Source: Thioalkalivibrio thiocyanoxidans ARh2
Lineage (GTDB): Bacteria > Pseudomonadota > Gammaproteobacteria > Ectothiorhodospirales > Ectothiorhodospiraceae
Assembly (NCBI RefSeq): GCF_000385215.1
Contig: NZ_ARQK01000061.1
Location: 1 to 64,000, forward strand
DNA length: 64,000 nucleotides
Direction: 5' to 3'
This document shows positions 8,958-18,340 of the stretch, one piece after another (position 1 is the stretch's first letter; each line of letters opens with the position of its first letter). The position numbers were made by a program, and so were the translations under genes. Under the pieces are notes generated by a model. It had not been told where the DNA came from, ran no database searches, and saw nothing but the letters and a program-made list of their open reading frames with translations.

Positions 8958-10775
8958 CTATTCGCCAGGCGTCGCCGGATGAGGCTGTTCGGCCTCCTCC
9001 TGCTGGTGGCGCCATAGCCGCGCGTAGGCGCCGTTCAGGGCCAGCAACTCGCGGTGCGTGCCGCGTTCGACCACATGGCCGTGCTCCATCACCACGATCT
9101 GTTCGGCGTCGATCACGGTCGACAGCCGATGCGCGATCACGAGTGTGGTGCGCCGCGCCGAGACCTCGTTCAGCGCGCGCAGGATCGCCTTCTCCGAGCC
9201 CGAATCCAGTGACGAGGTCGCCTCGTCGAAGACCAGGATCGGTGGATCCTTCAGCAGCATGCGGGCGATCGCGATGCGCTGTTTTTCCCCGCCCGAGACC
9301 TTCAGCCCCCGTTCCCCGACGATCGTATCCAGCCCGTCCGGCAACTGGGCGATGAAGTCGTCCAGGTGGGCGAGGCGTACCGCGCGGCGGATCGCCTCCT
9401 CGTCCGCGCCCGGCTGGCCGTAGGCGACGTTGTAGCGGATGGTGTCGTTGAACAGCACGGTGTCCTGCGGGACGACACCAATGGCGCGACGCAGGCTGGC
9501 CTGCGTGACCTCGCGTATGTCCTGGCCGTCGATGGTGATGCGCCCGCCGTCCACGTCGTAGAAGCGGAACAGCAGGCGCGCCAGGGTGGACTTGCCGGCC
9601 CCGCTGGGGCCAACCACGGCCAGCTTGTGCCCGGCCGGAATCTCCAGCGAGACGTCCTCGAGGATCTGCCGGCTGGCGTGGTAGCCGAAATTCACATGCT
9701 CGAATCGTACCGTGCCCGCGCGGACCGCGAGATCGGGGGCACCCGGGCGATCCTCCACCTGAACGGGCTTTTCCAGCAGGCCGAACAGCCGTTCGATGTT
9801 GGCCAGTGACTGGCGAATCTCGCGATAGACGAAGCCGAGGAAGTTCAGCGGCATGAACAGCTGGATCATGTAGGCGTTGACCATCACCAGATCCCCCAGC
9901 GACATCTCGCCGGCCGCCACCTGGCGCGTGGCCAGCAGCATGATCACGGTGATCGCGGCGGCGATGATCAGGGCCTGCCCGGAGTTCAGCAGAACCAGCG
10001 ACAGGACGTTCTTGGTGCGCGCCTGTTCCCAGGCGGCCAGCCCGCGGTCGTAGCGCTCGGCCTCGAAGGACTCGTTGCCGAAGTACTTGACCGTCTCGTA
10101 GTTCAGCAGGCTGTCGATCGCGCGGGTGTTGGACTCGTTGTCGCGCAGATTCGCCTCGCGCACGAAGCGTGTGCGCCATTCCGTGATCCAGATCGAGAAC
10201 GCGATGTAGACCGCGACCGCCACCAGCACCGTGACCATGAATACCGGCCCCACGGCGATCAGCAGGATCACCGCGACCAGCACGATCTCGATCAGGGTCG
10301 GCAGGATGTTGAATACGGTAAAGCGCAGCAGGAAGCTCATGCCGCTGGTGCCGCGCTCGATGTCGCGCGCCAGGCCGCCGGTCTCGCGCGCAAGGTGAAA
10401 ACCCAGCTCCAGGCGGTGCAGGTGCTGGAACACGCGCAGCGAGGCGCGGCGCATCGCGCGTTCGGCTACGCGCACGAATACCGCATCGCGCAGCTCGCCG
10501 AACAGCGTGCTGCCAAAGCGCAGCAGACCGTAGCCGATCACCAGGGCGACCGGTACGGCCACCAGCGCCTCGGTATCGGCGTCCTCGAAGTGCTCGACGA
10601 TGTACTTCAGTGCCAGCGGGATCGCGACCGTGGCCAGCTTGGCCAGGCCCATCAGCACAAGCGCCAGGATCAGCCGCCCGCGAAACTCCGCCAGATAGGG
10701 CAGCAGGCTCTTGAGGATGCGCCAGTTTACCGCCCCGGGCGGCGGGGCATCCGGATGTGTCGTGTGGCCGCGCAT
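8958..10775 (-). CDS. Atm1/HMT1-type ABC exporter
   Basis: A 605-residue half-transporter with one membrane domain of six helices (about residues 35-320) and one ATPase domain. The ATPase has Walker A GPSGAGKST, signature VSGGEKQRIAIARM and Walker B ILVFDEATSSLDSGSE. The sequence resembles the Atm1/ABCB7/HMT1 branch, which exports glutathione-bound sulfur or metal compounds from the Fe-S assembly compartment. Its position tail-to-tail with the isc operon fits that role, but substrate is inference. It starts immediately after the stop of the diguanylate cyclase gene, so the two probably form one transcript. Confidence 0.85.
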   Translation of the reverse strand: MRGHTTHPDAPPPGAVNWRILKSLLPYLAEFRGRLILALVLMGLAKLATVAIPLALKYIVEHFEDADTEALVAVPVALVIGYGLLRFGSTLFGELRDAVFVRVAERAMRRASLRVFQHLHRLELGFHLARETGGLARDIERGTSGMSFLLRFTVFNILPTLIEIVLVAVILLIAVGPVFMVTVLVAVAVYIAFSIWITEWRTRFVREANLRDNESNTRAIDSLLNYETVKYFGNESFEAERYDRGLAAWEQARTKNVLSLVLLNSGQALIIAAAITVIMLLATRQVAAGEMSLGDLVMVNAYMIQLFMPLNFLGFVYREIRQSLANIERLFGLLEKPVQVEDRPGAPDLAVRAGTVRFEHVNFGYHASRQILEDVSLEIPAGHKLAVVGPSGAGKSTLARLLFRFYDVDGGRITIDGQDIREVTQASLRRAIGVVPQDTVLFNDTIRYNVAYGQPGADEEAIRRAVRLAHLDDFIAQLPDGLDTIVGERGLKVSGGEKQRIAIARMLLKDPPILVFDEATSSLDSGSEKAILRALNEVSARRTTLVIAHRLSTVIDAEQIVVMEHGHVVERGTHRELLALNGAYARLWRHQQEEAEQPHPATPGE

Positions 10776-11774
10776 TCAGGCGCTTTCGACGCGGTTGCGG
10801 CTGGCGCGCTTGGCCGCGTACAGCGCCTGATCGGCACGTGCGATCAGGGTTTCCGCGGTGTCGCCCGGCTGGCAGGTGGCCACACCGAAGCTCGCGGTCA
10901 GCGGCGGGTCGGTCCCGAAGTCATGCGCCGCGATCACCTGGCGCAGGGCCTCGGCGAGATTCGCGGCCTGCTTGGCCGTGGTATTGGGGCAGAGGATCAG
11001 AAACTCTTCGCCACCCCAGCGCGCGGCGGTATCGGAGCTGCGGATGCGCTCGCGCAGGAGCCGTCCGGTCTCGCTCAGGACATGGTCGCCCCGAGCGTGC
11101 CCCTGCTGGTCGTTGATGGTCTTGAAGTGATCCAGATCCATCAGGATCGCAGTCAGGGGGCTCGCGTCGCGGCGGGCCCGCAGGATCGCTTCCTCGATGG
11201 CATGGTTACCCTTCAGGCGGTTGTGCAGACCCGTGAGAGGATCCGTGGTGGCCAGGCGCTCGAGGTGCTCTTGGGCGGCTTCCAGGTCGCGCGTGCGTTC
11301 GCTGACCATGCGCTCAAGCACCTGGGCGCGGTCCTCCAACTCCTTGATCGGGTAGGGCTCGTCGGCCCCGTGGACGGTGGCGGGGAACGAGCCGTGCAGG
11401 TGCGCCAGACGCCAGCCGTCGTCTGTGCGCCGAAAAACCAGGGTGCCCCTCAACTCGTTGAGCTTGACCTGCTGTCCGTGGATCCGGGTGTGCATCGCGA
11501 AGGTGATCATCGCGATCGCGACCTCCGGGTGCGGAAAGGTCACGTGTTCGCGCTGGATCGTGTAGTCGAAGGACTCCGGCGCCTGCTCGATATCGCGCCG
11601 AATAACCGAAGCGGCCTCCGCGGGCGAGAACGCCGCCTCGTCCATGCCGGTGCCGAAGCCGCAGAGCGTGTCGGTATGAAGTGCGAGCAGCTGATCGAGG
11701 TCCCGCTGCCGCAACCAGGCATCCAGGTACTCGCGGACCGCGCTGCGGACTTCCTCGTCAACCGAATTGGGCAT
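10776..11774 (-). CDS. Diguanylate cyclase with N-terminal SnoaL-like domain
   Basis: A 332-residue protein. Residues 1-130 look like a SnoaL/DUF4440 (NTF2-fold) domain ([24 protein letters not shown] ... [18 protein letters not shown]). A short helical linker (about 140-170) follows, then a GGDEF domain (about 170-330) that makes cyclic di-GMP. The active site is WGGEEF, and RSSD lies five residues before it, which is the product-binding inhibitory I-site. No membrane segment is seen, so it is cytoplasmic. The NTF2 fold could sense a small ligand; which one is unknown. Confidence 0.85.
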   Translation of the reverse strand: MPNSVDEEVRSAVREYLDAWLRQRDLDQLLALHTDTLCGFGTGMDEAAFSPAEAASVIRRDIEQAPESFDYTIQREHVTFPHPEVAIAMITFAMHTRIHGQQVKLNELRGTLVFRRTDDGWRLAHLHGSFPATVHGADEPYPIKELEDRAQVLERMVSERTRDLEAAQEHLERLATTDPLTGLHNRLKGNHAIEEAILRARRDASPLTAILMDLDHFKTINDQQGHARGDHVLSETGRLLRERIRSSDTAARWGGEEFLILCPNTTAKQAANLAEALRQVIAAHDFGTDPPLTASFGVATCQPGDTAETLIARADQALYAAKRASRNRVESA

Positions 11775-11961
11775 GCTTTCGGGCCATCACGTCTGGTGGT
11801 GGATGCGGGTCGGGCGGGGTGGTGACCAATGTACACGGTGGTGCTGGATTCGTACCAGTTGCGACCGGAGAGAGTGCCCGGACGGGCCGGGCCGTTTCGA
11901 GGCTTGCAGCCTTGCCGGGCATTCGGCAGGCTTCGGTGTTTGCCAACCCCTGGAGCTTCTC

Positions 11962-13842
11962 TTGGAACCGACACGTCTCGCCGCCGGGCACGCGCAGGGA
12001 AGCGCTCCGGCCATTGCGCCGCTGGACATCCTGCGCGAGACCTTCGGCTATTCCGATTTTCGTGGCCAGCAACAGGCGATCATCGAGCATGTGATCGCCG
12101 GTGGCGATGCCGTGGTGCTGATGCCTACCGGCGGCGGCAAGTCGCTGTGCTACCAGGTGCCGGCACTGGCCCGCCCGGGCTGTGCGGTGGTGATCTCGCC
12201 GCTGATTGCGCTGATGCAGGACCAGGTGGCGGCCTTGCGCCAGAACGGGGTGGCCGCGGCCAGCCTGGATTCCGGTCAGGACGCCGAGACCGCGCGCGGT
12301 GTGCTGGCCGCACTCCATGCGGGCGACCTGGATCTTCTGTACCTGTCCCCGGAACGTCTGTTTGCCTCGGGCATGCTGGAACGCCTGCAGGGGATTGAGC
12401 TGGCCCTGTTCGCAATCGACGAGGCGCACTGCGTGTCCCAATGGGGCCACGATTTCCGCCCGGAATACGGCCAGCTCGCGGTGCTGGCCGAGCACTTCCC
12501 GGCTGTCCCGCGCATGGCGCTGACCGCCACGGCCGACGGGCCGACCCGCCAGGAGATCCGCGAGCGGCTGCGGCTGGAACAGGCCCGCGCATTCATCAGC
12601 TCCTTTGACCGCCCCAATATCCGCTATCGCGTGGCCCAGGCCGATGGAGGGCGCGCGGGTGCCCCGCGCGATCGGCTGCTGCGCTTTATCCGCGAGGAGC
12701 ACGCGGGCGAGGCGGGCATCGTCTATTGCCTGTCGCGCAAGAAGGTCGACGCCCTGGCCGAGTGGCTGGCGGAGCAGGGGGTTCCGGCGCTGCCCTACCA
12801 CGCGGGCCTCTCCGCCCGCACACGCACGGAGAACCAGACCCGCTTCCTGCGCGAGGAGGGTGTGATCATGGTGGCCACGATCGCGTTCGGCATGGGGATC
12901 GACAAGCCCAATGTCCGGTTTGTCGCGCACATGAACCTGCCCAAAAGCCTGGAAGGCTACTACCAGGAGACCGGGCGCGCAGGGCGCGATGGGCTGCCGG
13001 CCAATGCCTGGATGGTCTACGGCCTGCAGGACGTGGTGACCCTGCGCCAGATGCTGGAGGGCTCGCAGGCCGGCCCTGAGCGCCAGCGCATCGAGCAGCA
13101 GAAACTGGACGCGATGCTGGGCTTCTGCGAGATCACCAGCTGCCGCCGCCAGGCGCTGCTGGCGTACTTCGACGAACACATGCCGGAGCCCTGCGGGACC
13201 TGCGACAACTGCACGGACCCGCCCGCGACCTGGGATGCCAGCGTGCCGGTGCAGAAGCTTCTGTCTTGTATCTACCGTACTGGCGAGCGCTTCGGGGCCG
13301 GGCATGTGATCGACGTGCTGCGGGGTTCTTCGAGCGAGCGTCTGCAACGGCTGGAGCACGACCGACTGAGTACCTACGGGATCGGCACCGAGCTGGACAA
13401 GATGCAGTGGCGCGGGGTGGTGCGCCAGTTGCTGGCCCGTGGACTGCTCCGGCTGGACGACGCGGGTCACGGCGGCTTGCGCCTGGATCCCTCCTGCCGG
13501 GGCGTGCTGCGCGGAGAGGAATCCATCCATCTTCGCGAGGAGCAGGCCCGCCCGGCGCGCCCGGCCAGGCCCGCGCGCCGCGATACCGCCCGCAGCGTAT
13601 CCGCGATGGATCCGGAAGATCGCAGCCTTTGGGAACGTCTGCGGGCGCTGAGAACCGAACTGGCACGCGAGCAAGGCGTGCCGCCGTATGTGATCTTTTC
13701 CGACGCCACACTGCTGGAGATGGTGGCCAGCGCGCCGCGTACGCCGGAGGAGATGGCCGGGATTACCGGGGTGGGGCAACACAAGCTCGAGCGCTACGGC
13801 GATGCGTTCATCCGGGCCATCGAGGGGCATTTCGGGCTATAG
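11962..13842 (+). CDS. recQ: ATP-dependent DNA helicase RecQ
   Basis: A 626-residue 3'-5' helicase for recombination repair. Motif I is [13 protein letters not shown] and motif [17 protein letters not shown]. The helicase C-terminal domain contains [16 protein letters not shown] zinc site uses [10 protein letters not shown] ... CGTCDNC. An HRDC domain closes the protein (about residues 545-620). The frame is open back to 11767, overlapping the neighbour. I chose TTG at 11962 because GGAG lies six bases before it and the protein then matches RecQ length (609 in E. coli). Confidence 0.92.
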   Translation: MEPTRLAAGHAQGSAPAIAPLDILRETFGYSDFRGQQQAIIEHVIAGGDAVVLMPTGGGKSLCYQVPALARPGCAVVISPLIALMQDQVAALRQNGVAAASLDSGQDAETARGVLAALHAGDLDLLYLSPERLFASGMLERLQGIELALFAIDEAHCVSQWGHDFRPEYGQLAVLAEHFPAVPRMALTATADGPTRQEIRERLRLEQARAFISSFDRPNIRYRVAQADGGRAGAPRDRLLRFIREEHAGEAGIVYCLSRKKVDALAEWLAEQGVPALPYHAGLSARTRTENQTRFLREEGVIMVATIAFGMGIDKPNVRFVAHMNLPKSLEGYYQETGRAGRDGLPANAWMVYGLQDVVTLRQMLEGSQAGPERQRIEQQKLDAMLGFCEITSCRRQALLAYFDEHMPEPCGTCDNCTDPPATWDASVPVQKLLSCIYRTGERFGAGHVIDVLRGSSSERLQRLEHDRLSTYGIGTELDKMQWRGVVRQLLARGLLRLDDAGHGGLRLDPSCRGVLRGEESIHLREEQARPARPARPARRDTARSVSAMDPEDRSLWERLRALRTELAREQGVPPYVIFSDATLLEMVASAPRTPEEMAGITGVGQHKLERYGDAFIRAIEGHFGL

Positions 13843-13898
13843 TGGTGCAAACGCCGGGACAGGCCCAATAACAAGACGACGACATCCGGGGAGACCGC

Positions 13899-14654
13899 GT
13901 GAGCCATACCCCTTTCCTGAAAGATTTCTACGAACTCCGGGATGGCCAGGTGGTGGTCACGCCCGAGCAGGGCAGCGAGTTCGCCAAGACGCTGGCGGGC
14001 GACTTCAACCCGATCCATGACGCCGACAACCGGCGTTTCTGCGTGCCCGGCGATCTGCTATTCGCGCTGGTGCTGGATACGTTCGGCGCGAGCGCGAGCA
14101 TGCATTTTCGCTTCACCGGAATGGTGGGCGGACACGTGCCCCTGATCTTCCCGGAGCGCCCGGGCGATGCGTTTGCCATTACGGCGGACGGCGGCAAGAG
14201 CGTGATCGAGGTCGAGCGCTCCGGGCGTGTGATCGATGATCCGGATGTGATCGAATCGCTGATCCGCAGCTACGTCAGCTTTTCCGGGCAGAACTTCCCG
14301 CATGTGCTCGTGCCGCTGATGGAGAAACACGGGGTGATGGTGAACCCCAAGCGCCCCCTGGTGATGTACGAGCGCATGGGTTTCAGCCTGCCGGAGCCGC
14401 TGGCCGCAACGGCCGGCGTCCCGGAGCCGCGGCTCAAGGACGCGGTGATGACCGTGAACGGCAAGCGCGGCGAGATCCGCCTCGACTACGAGCTGGTGAT
14501 CGACCAGGCCGTGGTGGCAGAAGGCAGCAAGCACCTGGTGCTCAGCGGGCTGCGCCCGTACGACGCCGCGGATGTCGAACAGCTGGTGGCCGACTACGAG
14601 AGCTGGAAGGCCGCCTACACTGGCGAGGCCCGCGCACGGCGGGTGGTCGGCTAG
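13899..14654 (+). CDS. DUF3581 family protein with MaoC-like motif
   Basis: A 251-residue protein that I recognise as the gammaproteobacterial DUF3581 family. Function is unknown. The segment AGDFNPIHDADNRRFCVPGD (about residues 33-52) resembles the hydratase motif of MaoC/hot-dog enzymes (GD.NPiH), so an acyl-CoA hydratase-like fold is possible. The GTG start is supported by GGGGA seven bases upstream. It is 56 bases after recQ, same strand. No signal peptide or membrane helix. Confidence 0.75.
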   Translation: MSHTPFLKDFYELRDGQVVVTPEQGSEFAKTLAGDFNPIHDADNRRFCVPGDLLFALVLDTFGASASMHFRFTGMVGGHVPLIFPERPGDAFAITADGGKSVIEVERSGRVIDDPDVIESLIRSYVSFSGQNFPHVLVPLMEKHGVMVNPKRPLVMYERMGFSLPEPLAATAGVPEPRLKDAVMTVNGKRGEIRLDYELVIDQAVVAEGSKHLVLSGLRPYDAADVEQLVADYESWKAAYTGEARARRVVG

Positions 14655-14713
14655 GTCCGCAAACTCCGAATGCTTCGGAATCGCTATGTGGGCAACCTAC
14701 TGAGAGATCACAC

Positions 14714-15103
14714 CTAGTCGGCGGTGTCGCGCGCGTGTTCCGCCAGGATGTCGCGCGGGATGATCGCCAGCGTCTCCTCGTGCGTGGCACGCAGGAACAC
14801 CCCGGGTGCACAGCCCGCCTTGTAGGCCTCCAGCCAGCGCCCCGCACAAAGACACCAGCGATCCCCGGCCTTCAGACCCGGGAACCCGAATGCCGGGTTG
14901 GGTGTGCTGAGGTCGTTCCCTTTCGCGCGCGAAAACTCCAGAAATTCCTCGGTCAGTTCGGCACAGACGGTATGAATACCCTGGTCGTCGTGGCCGGTGG
15001 CGCAATCTCCATCGCGATAGAAACCGGTGACGGGATCGGTACCGCAGGGTTCCAGCGGGCGACCAAAGACGTTGCGGGATTCGAAACGCTGCATCGTCAG
15101 CAT
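14714..15103 (-). CDS. DUF2237 family protein
   Basis: A 129-residue protein matching the DUF2237 family by NVFGRPLEPCGTDPVTGFYRDG, HTVCAELTEEFLEFSRAKGNDLSTP and FPGLKAGDRWCLCAGRWLEA. Five cysteines are present, including CLC; metal binding is possible but not established. The start could also be the ATG three codons later. Function unknown. It is divergent from the small secreted protein at 15317. Confidence 0.85.
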   Translation of the reverse strand: MLTMQRFESRNVFGRPLEPCGTDPVTGFYRDGDCATGHDDQGIHTVCAELTEEFLEFSRAKGNDLSTPNPAFGFPGLKAGDRWCLCAGRWLEAYKAGCAPGVFLRATHEETLAIIPRDILAEHARDTAD

Positions 15104-15316
15104 CTCCTGGTGAATGAAATCACTGGCAGGATAACGAACTCGTCAGTGTGCCGAGCGGTTCCTGCACATGTGACGAGAGTTCACCCCGGCGCGGCAGCCT
15201 GGGGCCTCGTTCTGGGGGTGAGGAACGTGAAGAGATCGGCAGTTCTTCGGATGGACCGGAACGGTGCGCCCTTTGGGAGGCCTCATGGGCAGGAATCCAC
15301 ACAAGGAGTTGGTGAC

Positions 15317-15634
15317 ATGAAGTCGAAGAAACGTTGGGTACTGGCGGTAGCGCTCAGCGCGTTGTTCGCAGTGGGTGGCGCACAGGCGCAACCGGGTCCT
15401 GGTGGTCCGCCGGGAGCTTCGCCCGGGGCCAGTGGCGATACGCCGGCCGGGGGCAACCCGCCGCCGGGCCATGGCGGGACACCTCCGGGGCAACAGCGCG
15501 GGGGCAGTAGCCCGGACCTGCCGGCGCCGCCGGAGGCCCCGGGATCGTCCGGCCCACCCTCGCCGGGGGATGGCCCGTTGCCAGATCCATCCGACCTGCC
15601 CGAGCCGCCGACGCCGCCGACGCCCGACCTTTGA
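15317..15634 (+). CDS. Small secreted Pro/Gly-rich protein
   Basis: A 105-residue protein with a clear Sec signal peptide (MKSKKRWVLAVALSALFAVGGAQA, cleavage after AQA). The mature part of about 80 residues consists almost wholly of Pro, Gly, Ser, Asp and Ala, with repeated PPG and PPTP runs, ending in acidic Pro-rich sequence. AAGGAG lies nine bases before the ATG. The mature part should be disordered and could sit in the periplasm or cell envelope. I recognise no family. Confidence 0.65.
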   Translation: MKSKKRWVLAVALSALFAVGGAQAQPGPGGPPGASPGASGDTPAGGNPPPGHGGTPPGQQRGGSSPDLPAPPEAPGSSGPPSPGDGPLPDPSDLPEPPTPPTPDL

Positions 15635-15812
15635 TCGGAACGTCGCCCGCTGCACAGCGCGGCGGGCGGCGGGGCTCATCAGGACCGAACAGGGTGCGGT
15701 GGCGCCCATCACACCCACTGCACAGGGGCGTCGCAACGCCGTGCGCGCGCACATTTTCGTCAACAAAGGGCAGCCGAGCCTCCTGGAGTACCAGCACGCG
15801 CGTGAATATTGA

Positions 15813-16391
15813 TCAGCGTTTTACTGCGCCCAGTACGCGCATCTTGTCCAGCCAGCGCTGGCGCGAGGCGGCATCGCCTCCGGCCTGCCCGATCAGGGTG
15901 TGGCGCACGGGGCCGAAGCCACAAAACCTAAAGACGTTGCGCTCCAGGCTCTTCAGACTGTGGGCGCGGTAGAACCAGCGGTAGACCGGCGCCGGCATGC
16001 CCATGGTGACGACGATGCGCACCGAGCGGCCCCTGAGTCGCGTATGGCGCAACTGGTTCATGTCGCCGTCGGCCACAAACGATGGCCGAAAGACCTGCTC
16101 CAGAAAGCCCTTGACCAGCGCCGGCATGTCGCCCATCCACAGCGGATAGATCAGTACCAGGTGGTTGGCGACCTCGATCAGCTCTTGTGCTTCGAGGATT
16201 GCGGGGGGCACGGTCTCGTCCAGGAACTCGGCCTGGCTGCGCAGCAGCGGGAAGTCGCGCTGGGCGATCGGAAACGAGTCCACTGCAAGGCCCGCACCCT
16301 CGGCACCCTCGCGGTAGGCGTCGGCCAGCGCATGATCGAAGTGGCCTTCGGCCGGGTCCGGATGGCCCTGCAGGATCAGGATGCGTGTCAT
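15813..16391 (-). CDS. Flavodoxin-fold NAD(P)H:quinone reductase family protein
   Basis: A 192-residue protein of the NQO1/MdaB/KefF group. It starts MTRILILQGHPDPAEGHF, the FMN/FAD phosphate loop. IYPLWMGDMPALVKGFLEQVF is the typical middle motif, and MPAPVYRWFYRAHS resembles the flavin-contacting region. It probably reduces quinones with NAD(P)H in the cytoplasm. It stands alone, convergent with the secreted protein and divergent from the SbtA gene. Exact substrate is not visible. Confidence 0.8.
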   Translation of the reverse strand: MTRILILQGHPDPAEGHFDHALADAYREGAEGAGLAVDSFPIAQRDFPLLRSQAEFLDETVPPAILEAQELIEVANHLVLIYPLWMGDMPALVKGFLEQVFRPSFVADGDMNQLRHTRLRGRSVRIVVTMGMPAPVYRWFYRAHSLKSLERNVFRFCGFGPVRHTLIGQAGGDAASRQRWLDKMRVLGAVKR

Positions 16392-16545
16392 CGCCCAGTC
16401 TCCGGCTGTCCAGCAACAAACCTTTCACCCCGAGCGTAACGCATCATGGGGGCAGCCTGGTGGGCGCAAACCTGAAGGTGCGCGTTGGTCTCGGTTTCCC
16501 TAGGATGTTGGCAATACCAGCACGTTGTAACGGAGACGGGTTGAA

Positions 16546-17493
16546 ATGGCTTTTGATCCGGTAGTTCTGTTCTTCCTGCTCGGGGCGATCGCCGGGTTGG
16601 CCAAGTCGGATCTCAAGATCCCGATGGCGATCTACGAGGCGCTCTCGATCTATCTGTTGCTGGCCATCGGTTTGCATGGCGGCGTGAAACTGGCGGAAAG
16701 TGAGCTGGTGCCGCTCATCCTGCCCGGCCTTGCGGTGCTGGCGGTCGGTTCCCTGATCCCGCTGCTGGCGTTTCCGGTACTGCGCTGGCTGGGGCGCATG
16801 CCGCGCGCGGATTCGGCCTCTATCGCCGCGCACTACGGCTCCGTCAGCGTGGTGACGTTCTCGGTGGCGGTCGCCTTTCTCGCGGCCCGCGGCATCGACT
16901 ACGAGGGCCACATGGTGGTCTTCCTGGTGCTGCTGGAGATGCCGGCGCTGGTGATCGGCATCCTGCTGGCGCGCATGGGTAGCAAGGGGCCGGTGCAGTG
17001 GGGCAAGACCATGCACGAGGTCTTTTTCGGCAAGAGCATATTCCTGCTCGCGGGTGGGCTGGTGATCGGCTTCGTGGCCGGCCCCGAGCTGATGGATCCA
17101 CTGGAGCCGATGTTCTTCGATCTGTTCAAGGGCGTGCTGGCCCTGTTCCTGCTCGAGATGGGGCTGGTCGCGTCCAGTCGCATTGCGGAGGTGCGCCAGT
17201 ACGGGGTGTTCCTGGTCGTCTTCGCGATCGTGATGCCGGTGGTATCAGCGGTTCTGGGAATCCTGCTGGGTTGGGGGCTTGGCATGAGTCTGGGGGGCAC
17301 GCTCCTGCTGGCAACGCTGTACGCCAGTGCTTCCTACATCGCCGCGCCAGCCGCCATGCGTATCGCGGTCCCCAAGGCCAATCCCGCGCTGTCGATTGGT
17401 GCCTCGCTGGGGGTGACCTTCCCGTTCAATATCTTCCTGGGCGTCCCGCTGTACTTCTGGATGGCCCAGTGGCTCTATTCGCTGGGAGGCTAG
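16546..17493 (+). CDS. sbtA: Sodium-dependent bicarbonate transporter, SbtA family
   Basis: A 315-residue membrane protein with about ten helices in two inverted halves, matching the SbtA (DUF897) family. Cyanobacterial SbtA imports bicarbonate with sodium. Family features are FFLLGAIAGLAKSDLKIP at the N terminus, AHYGSVSVVTFSVAVAFL in the first half, GFVAGPELMDPLEPMFFDL between the halves, and LYASASYIAAPAAMRIAVP in the second half. It is followed three bases later by a PII-like partner. In a carboxysome-containing autotroph it would be part of the CO2-concentrating mechanism. Confidence 0.88.
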   Translation: MAFDPVVLFFLLGAIAGLAKSDLKIPMAIYEALSIYLLLAIGLHGGVKLAESELVPLILPGLAVLAVGSLIPLLAFPVLRWLGRMPRADSASIAAHYGSVSVVTFSVAVAFLAARGIDYEGHMVVFLVLLEMPALVIGILLARMGSKGPVQWGKTMHEVFFGKSIFLLAGGLVIGFVAGPELMDPLEPMFFDLFKGVLALFLLEMGLVASSRIAEVRQYGVFLVVFAIVMPVVSAVLGILLGWGLGMSLGGTLLLATLYASASYIAAPAAMRIAVPKANPALSIGASLGVTFPFNIFLGVPLYFWMAQWLYSLGG

Positions 17494-17496
17494 GCG

Positions 17497-17787
17497 ATGC
17501 AATCGGACGAGATGCTGTTGTTGACGGTGGTGGCGGAAGCGATCCTCGAGGATATCCTGATTGACGAGGTGCGTCGCCAGGGTGCGGCCGGCTATACGGT
17601 GACCGACACCCGCGGCTGGGGCAAACATGGCAAGCGCCGGGGTAACTGGCGCCAGGGGGGCAACATCAAGCTGGAGGTGGTCGGTTCCGCGGAGTTGTGC
17701 GATCGCATTGCCAGACAGTTCAAGGAGCAGTATGAGGCGGATTACGGCCTGTTGATGTTCACGACTCCGGTGACGCTCAAGAACTGA
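17497..17787 (+). CDS. sbtB: PII-like bicarbonate-uptake regulator, SbtB type
   Basis: A 96-residue PII-like protein. It starts LLLTVVAEAILEDILIDEVRRQG, has a T-loop-like segment (TRGWGKHGKRRGNWRQGGNIKLEV) and ends after MFTTPVTLKN without the Cys-containing C-loop of some cyanobacterial SbtB proteins. It begins three bases after sbtA, so the pair is coupled. SbtB binds adenine nucleotides and gates SbtA in cyanobacteria; transfer of that role here is by family and context. Its 3' end overlaps thpR by eleven bases, tail to tail. Confidence 0.82.
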   Translation: MQSDEMLLLTVVAEAILEDILIDEVRRQGAAGYTVTDTRGWGKHGKRRGNWRQGGNIKLEVVGSAELCDRIARQFKEQYEADYGLLMFTTPVTLKN

Positions 17788-18313
17788 GCCGGGTCCGTGC
17801 GATGACCTTGTAGGGACCGGGGTTTCCGCCCTGTCCGGACTCGATCAGCGCGACCTCGTCTGCGTCCCAGTGAATGGGGCGTTCGGGGTGTTCGCGTCCG
17901 GGTGCGCGTGCAAAGCGGCGCAGGGTGATGTGTGGCCGGAAGGGGGGCCCCTCCGGCGCGGCGCCGCAGGCCTCTGCCAGTCTTCGCGCCCGTACGGCCA
18001 ACTCGCTCAGCGCGGAGGGCGTCTCGGATGGGCCAATCCAGCTGACGCGCGCTCCTTTGAAGAAACCCAGCTGATCCAGCACAAGTGTGAAGGCCTCACC
18101 CTTCAAGGTGGTGATTCCCTGGCCGATGCAGTCGGCCTGCGTGGCGGGGATGGTGCCGGCAAAGGCCAGGGTCAGATGCAGGTGGGCCTTCGGTACGGCC
18201 CGTCCCGGGCCGCCCAGGCGTTGCGCCTCCTCGTCCAGCATCCCGCGTGTGGCCTCGTCGGGCCACAGCGCGAGGAAGACGCGGCGCGGGTCACTCAAGT
18301 CGTTTCTCCTCAA
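17777..18313 (-). CDS. thpR: RNA 2',3'-cyclic phosphodiesterase ThpR/LigT
   Basis: A 178-residue 2H phosphoesterase. The two catalytic HxTx motifs are HLTLAFAG (about residues 45-52) and HITLRRFA (about 129-136). The N-terminal VFLALWPDEATR is the family start. E. coli ThpR has 176 residues. It hydrolyses 2',3'-cyclic phosphates at RNA ends; physiological substrates are poorly known. It is convergent with sbtB and 27 bases downstream of the response regulator gene. Confidence 0.9.
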   Translation of the reverse strand: MRRNDLSDPRRVFLALWPDEATRGMLDEEAQRLGGPGRAVPKAHLHLTLAFAGTIPATQADCIGQGITTLKGEAFTLVLDQLGFFKGARVSWIGPSETPSALSELAVRARRLAEACGAAPEGPPFRPHITLRRFARAPGREHPERPIHWDADEVALIESGQGGNPGPYKVIARTRLSS

Positions 18314-18340
18314 GCCGATGCGGCCACAAGCCCATCCCGC

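Noticed and set aside
11758-13830. 690-codon minus-strand frame opposite recQ
   Set aside because: Shadow of recQ; no family resemblance and no ribosome binding site.
16392-16545. Possible sigma-54 promoter upstream of sbtA (TTGGCAATACCAGCAC)
   Set aside because: The GC element is two bases too close to the GG element, so the spacing is wrong.
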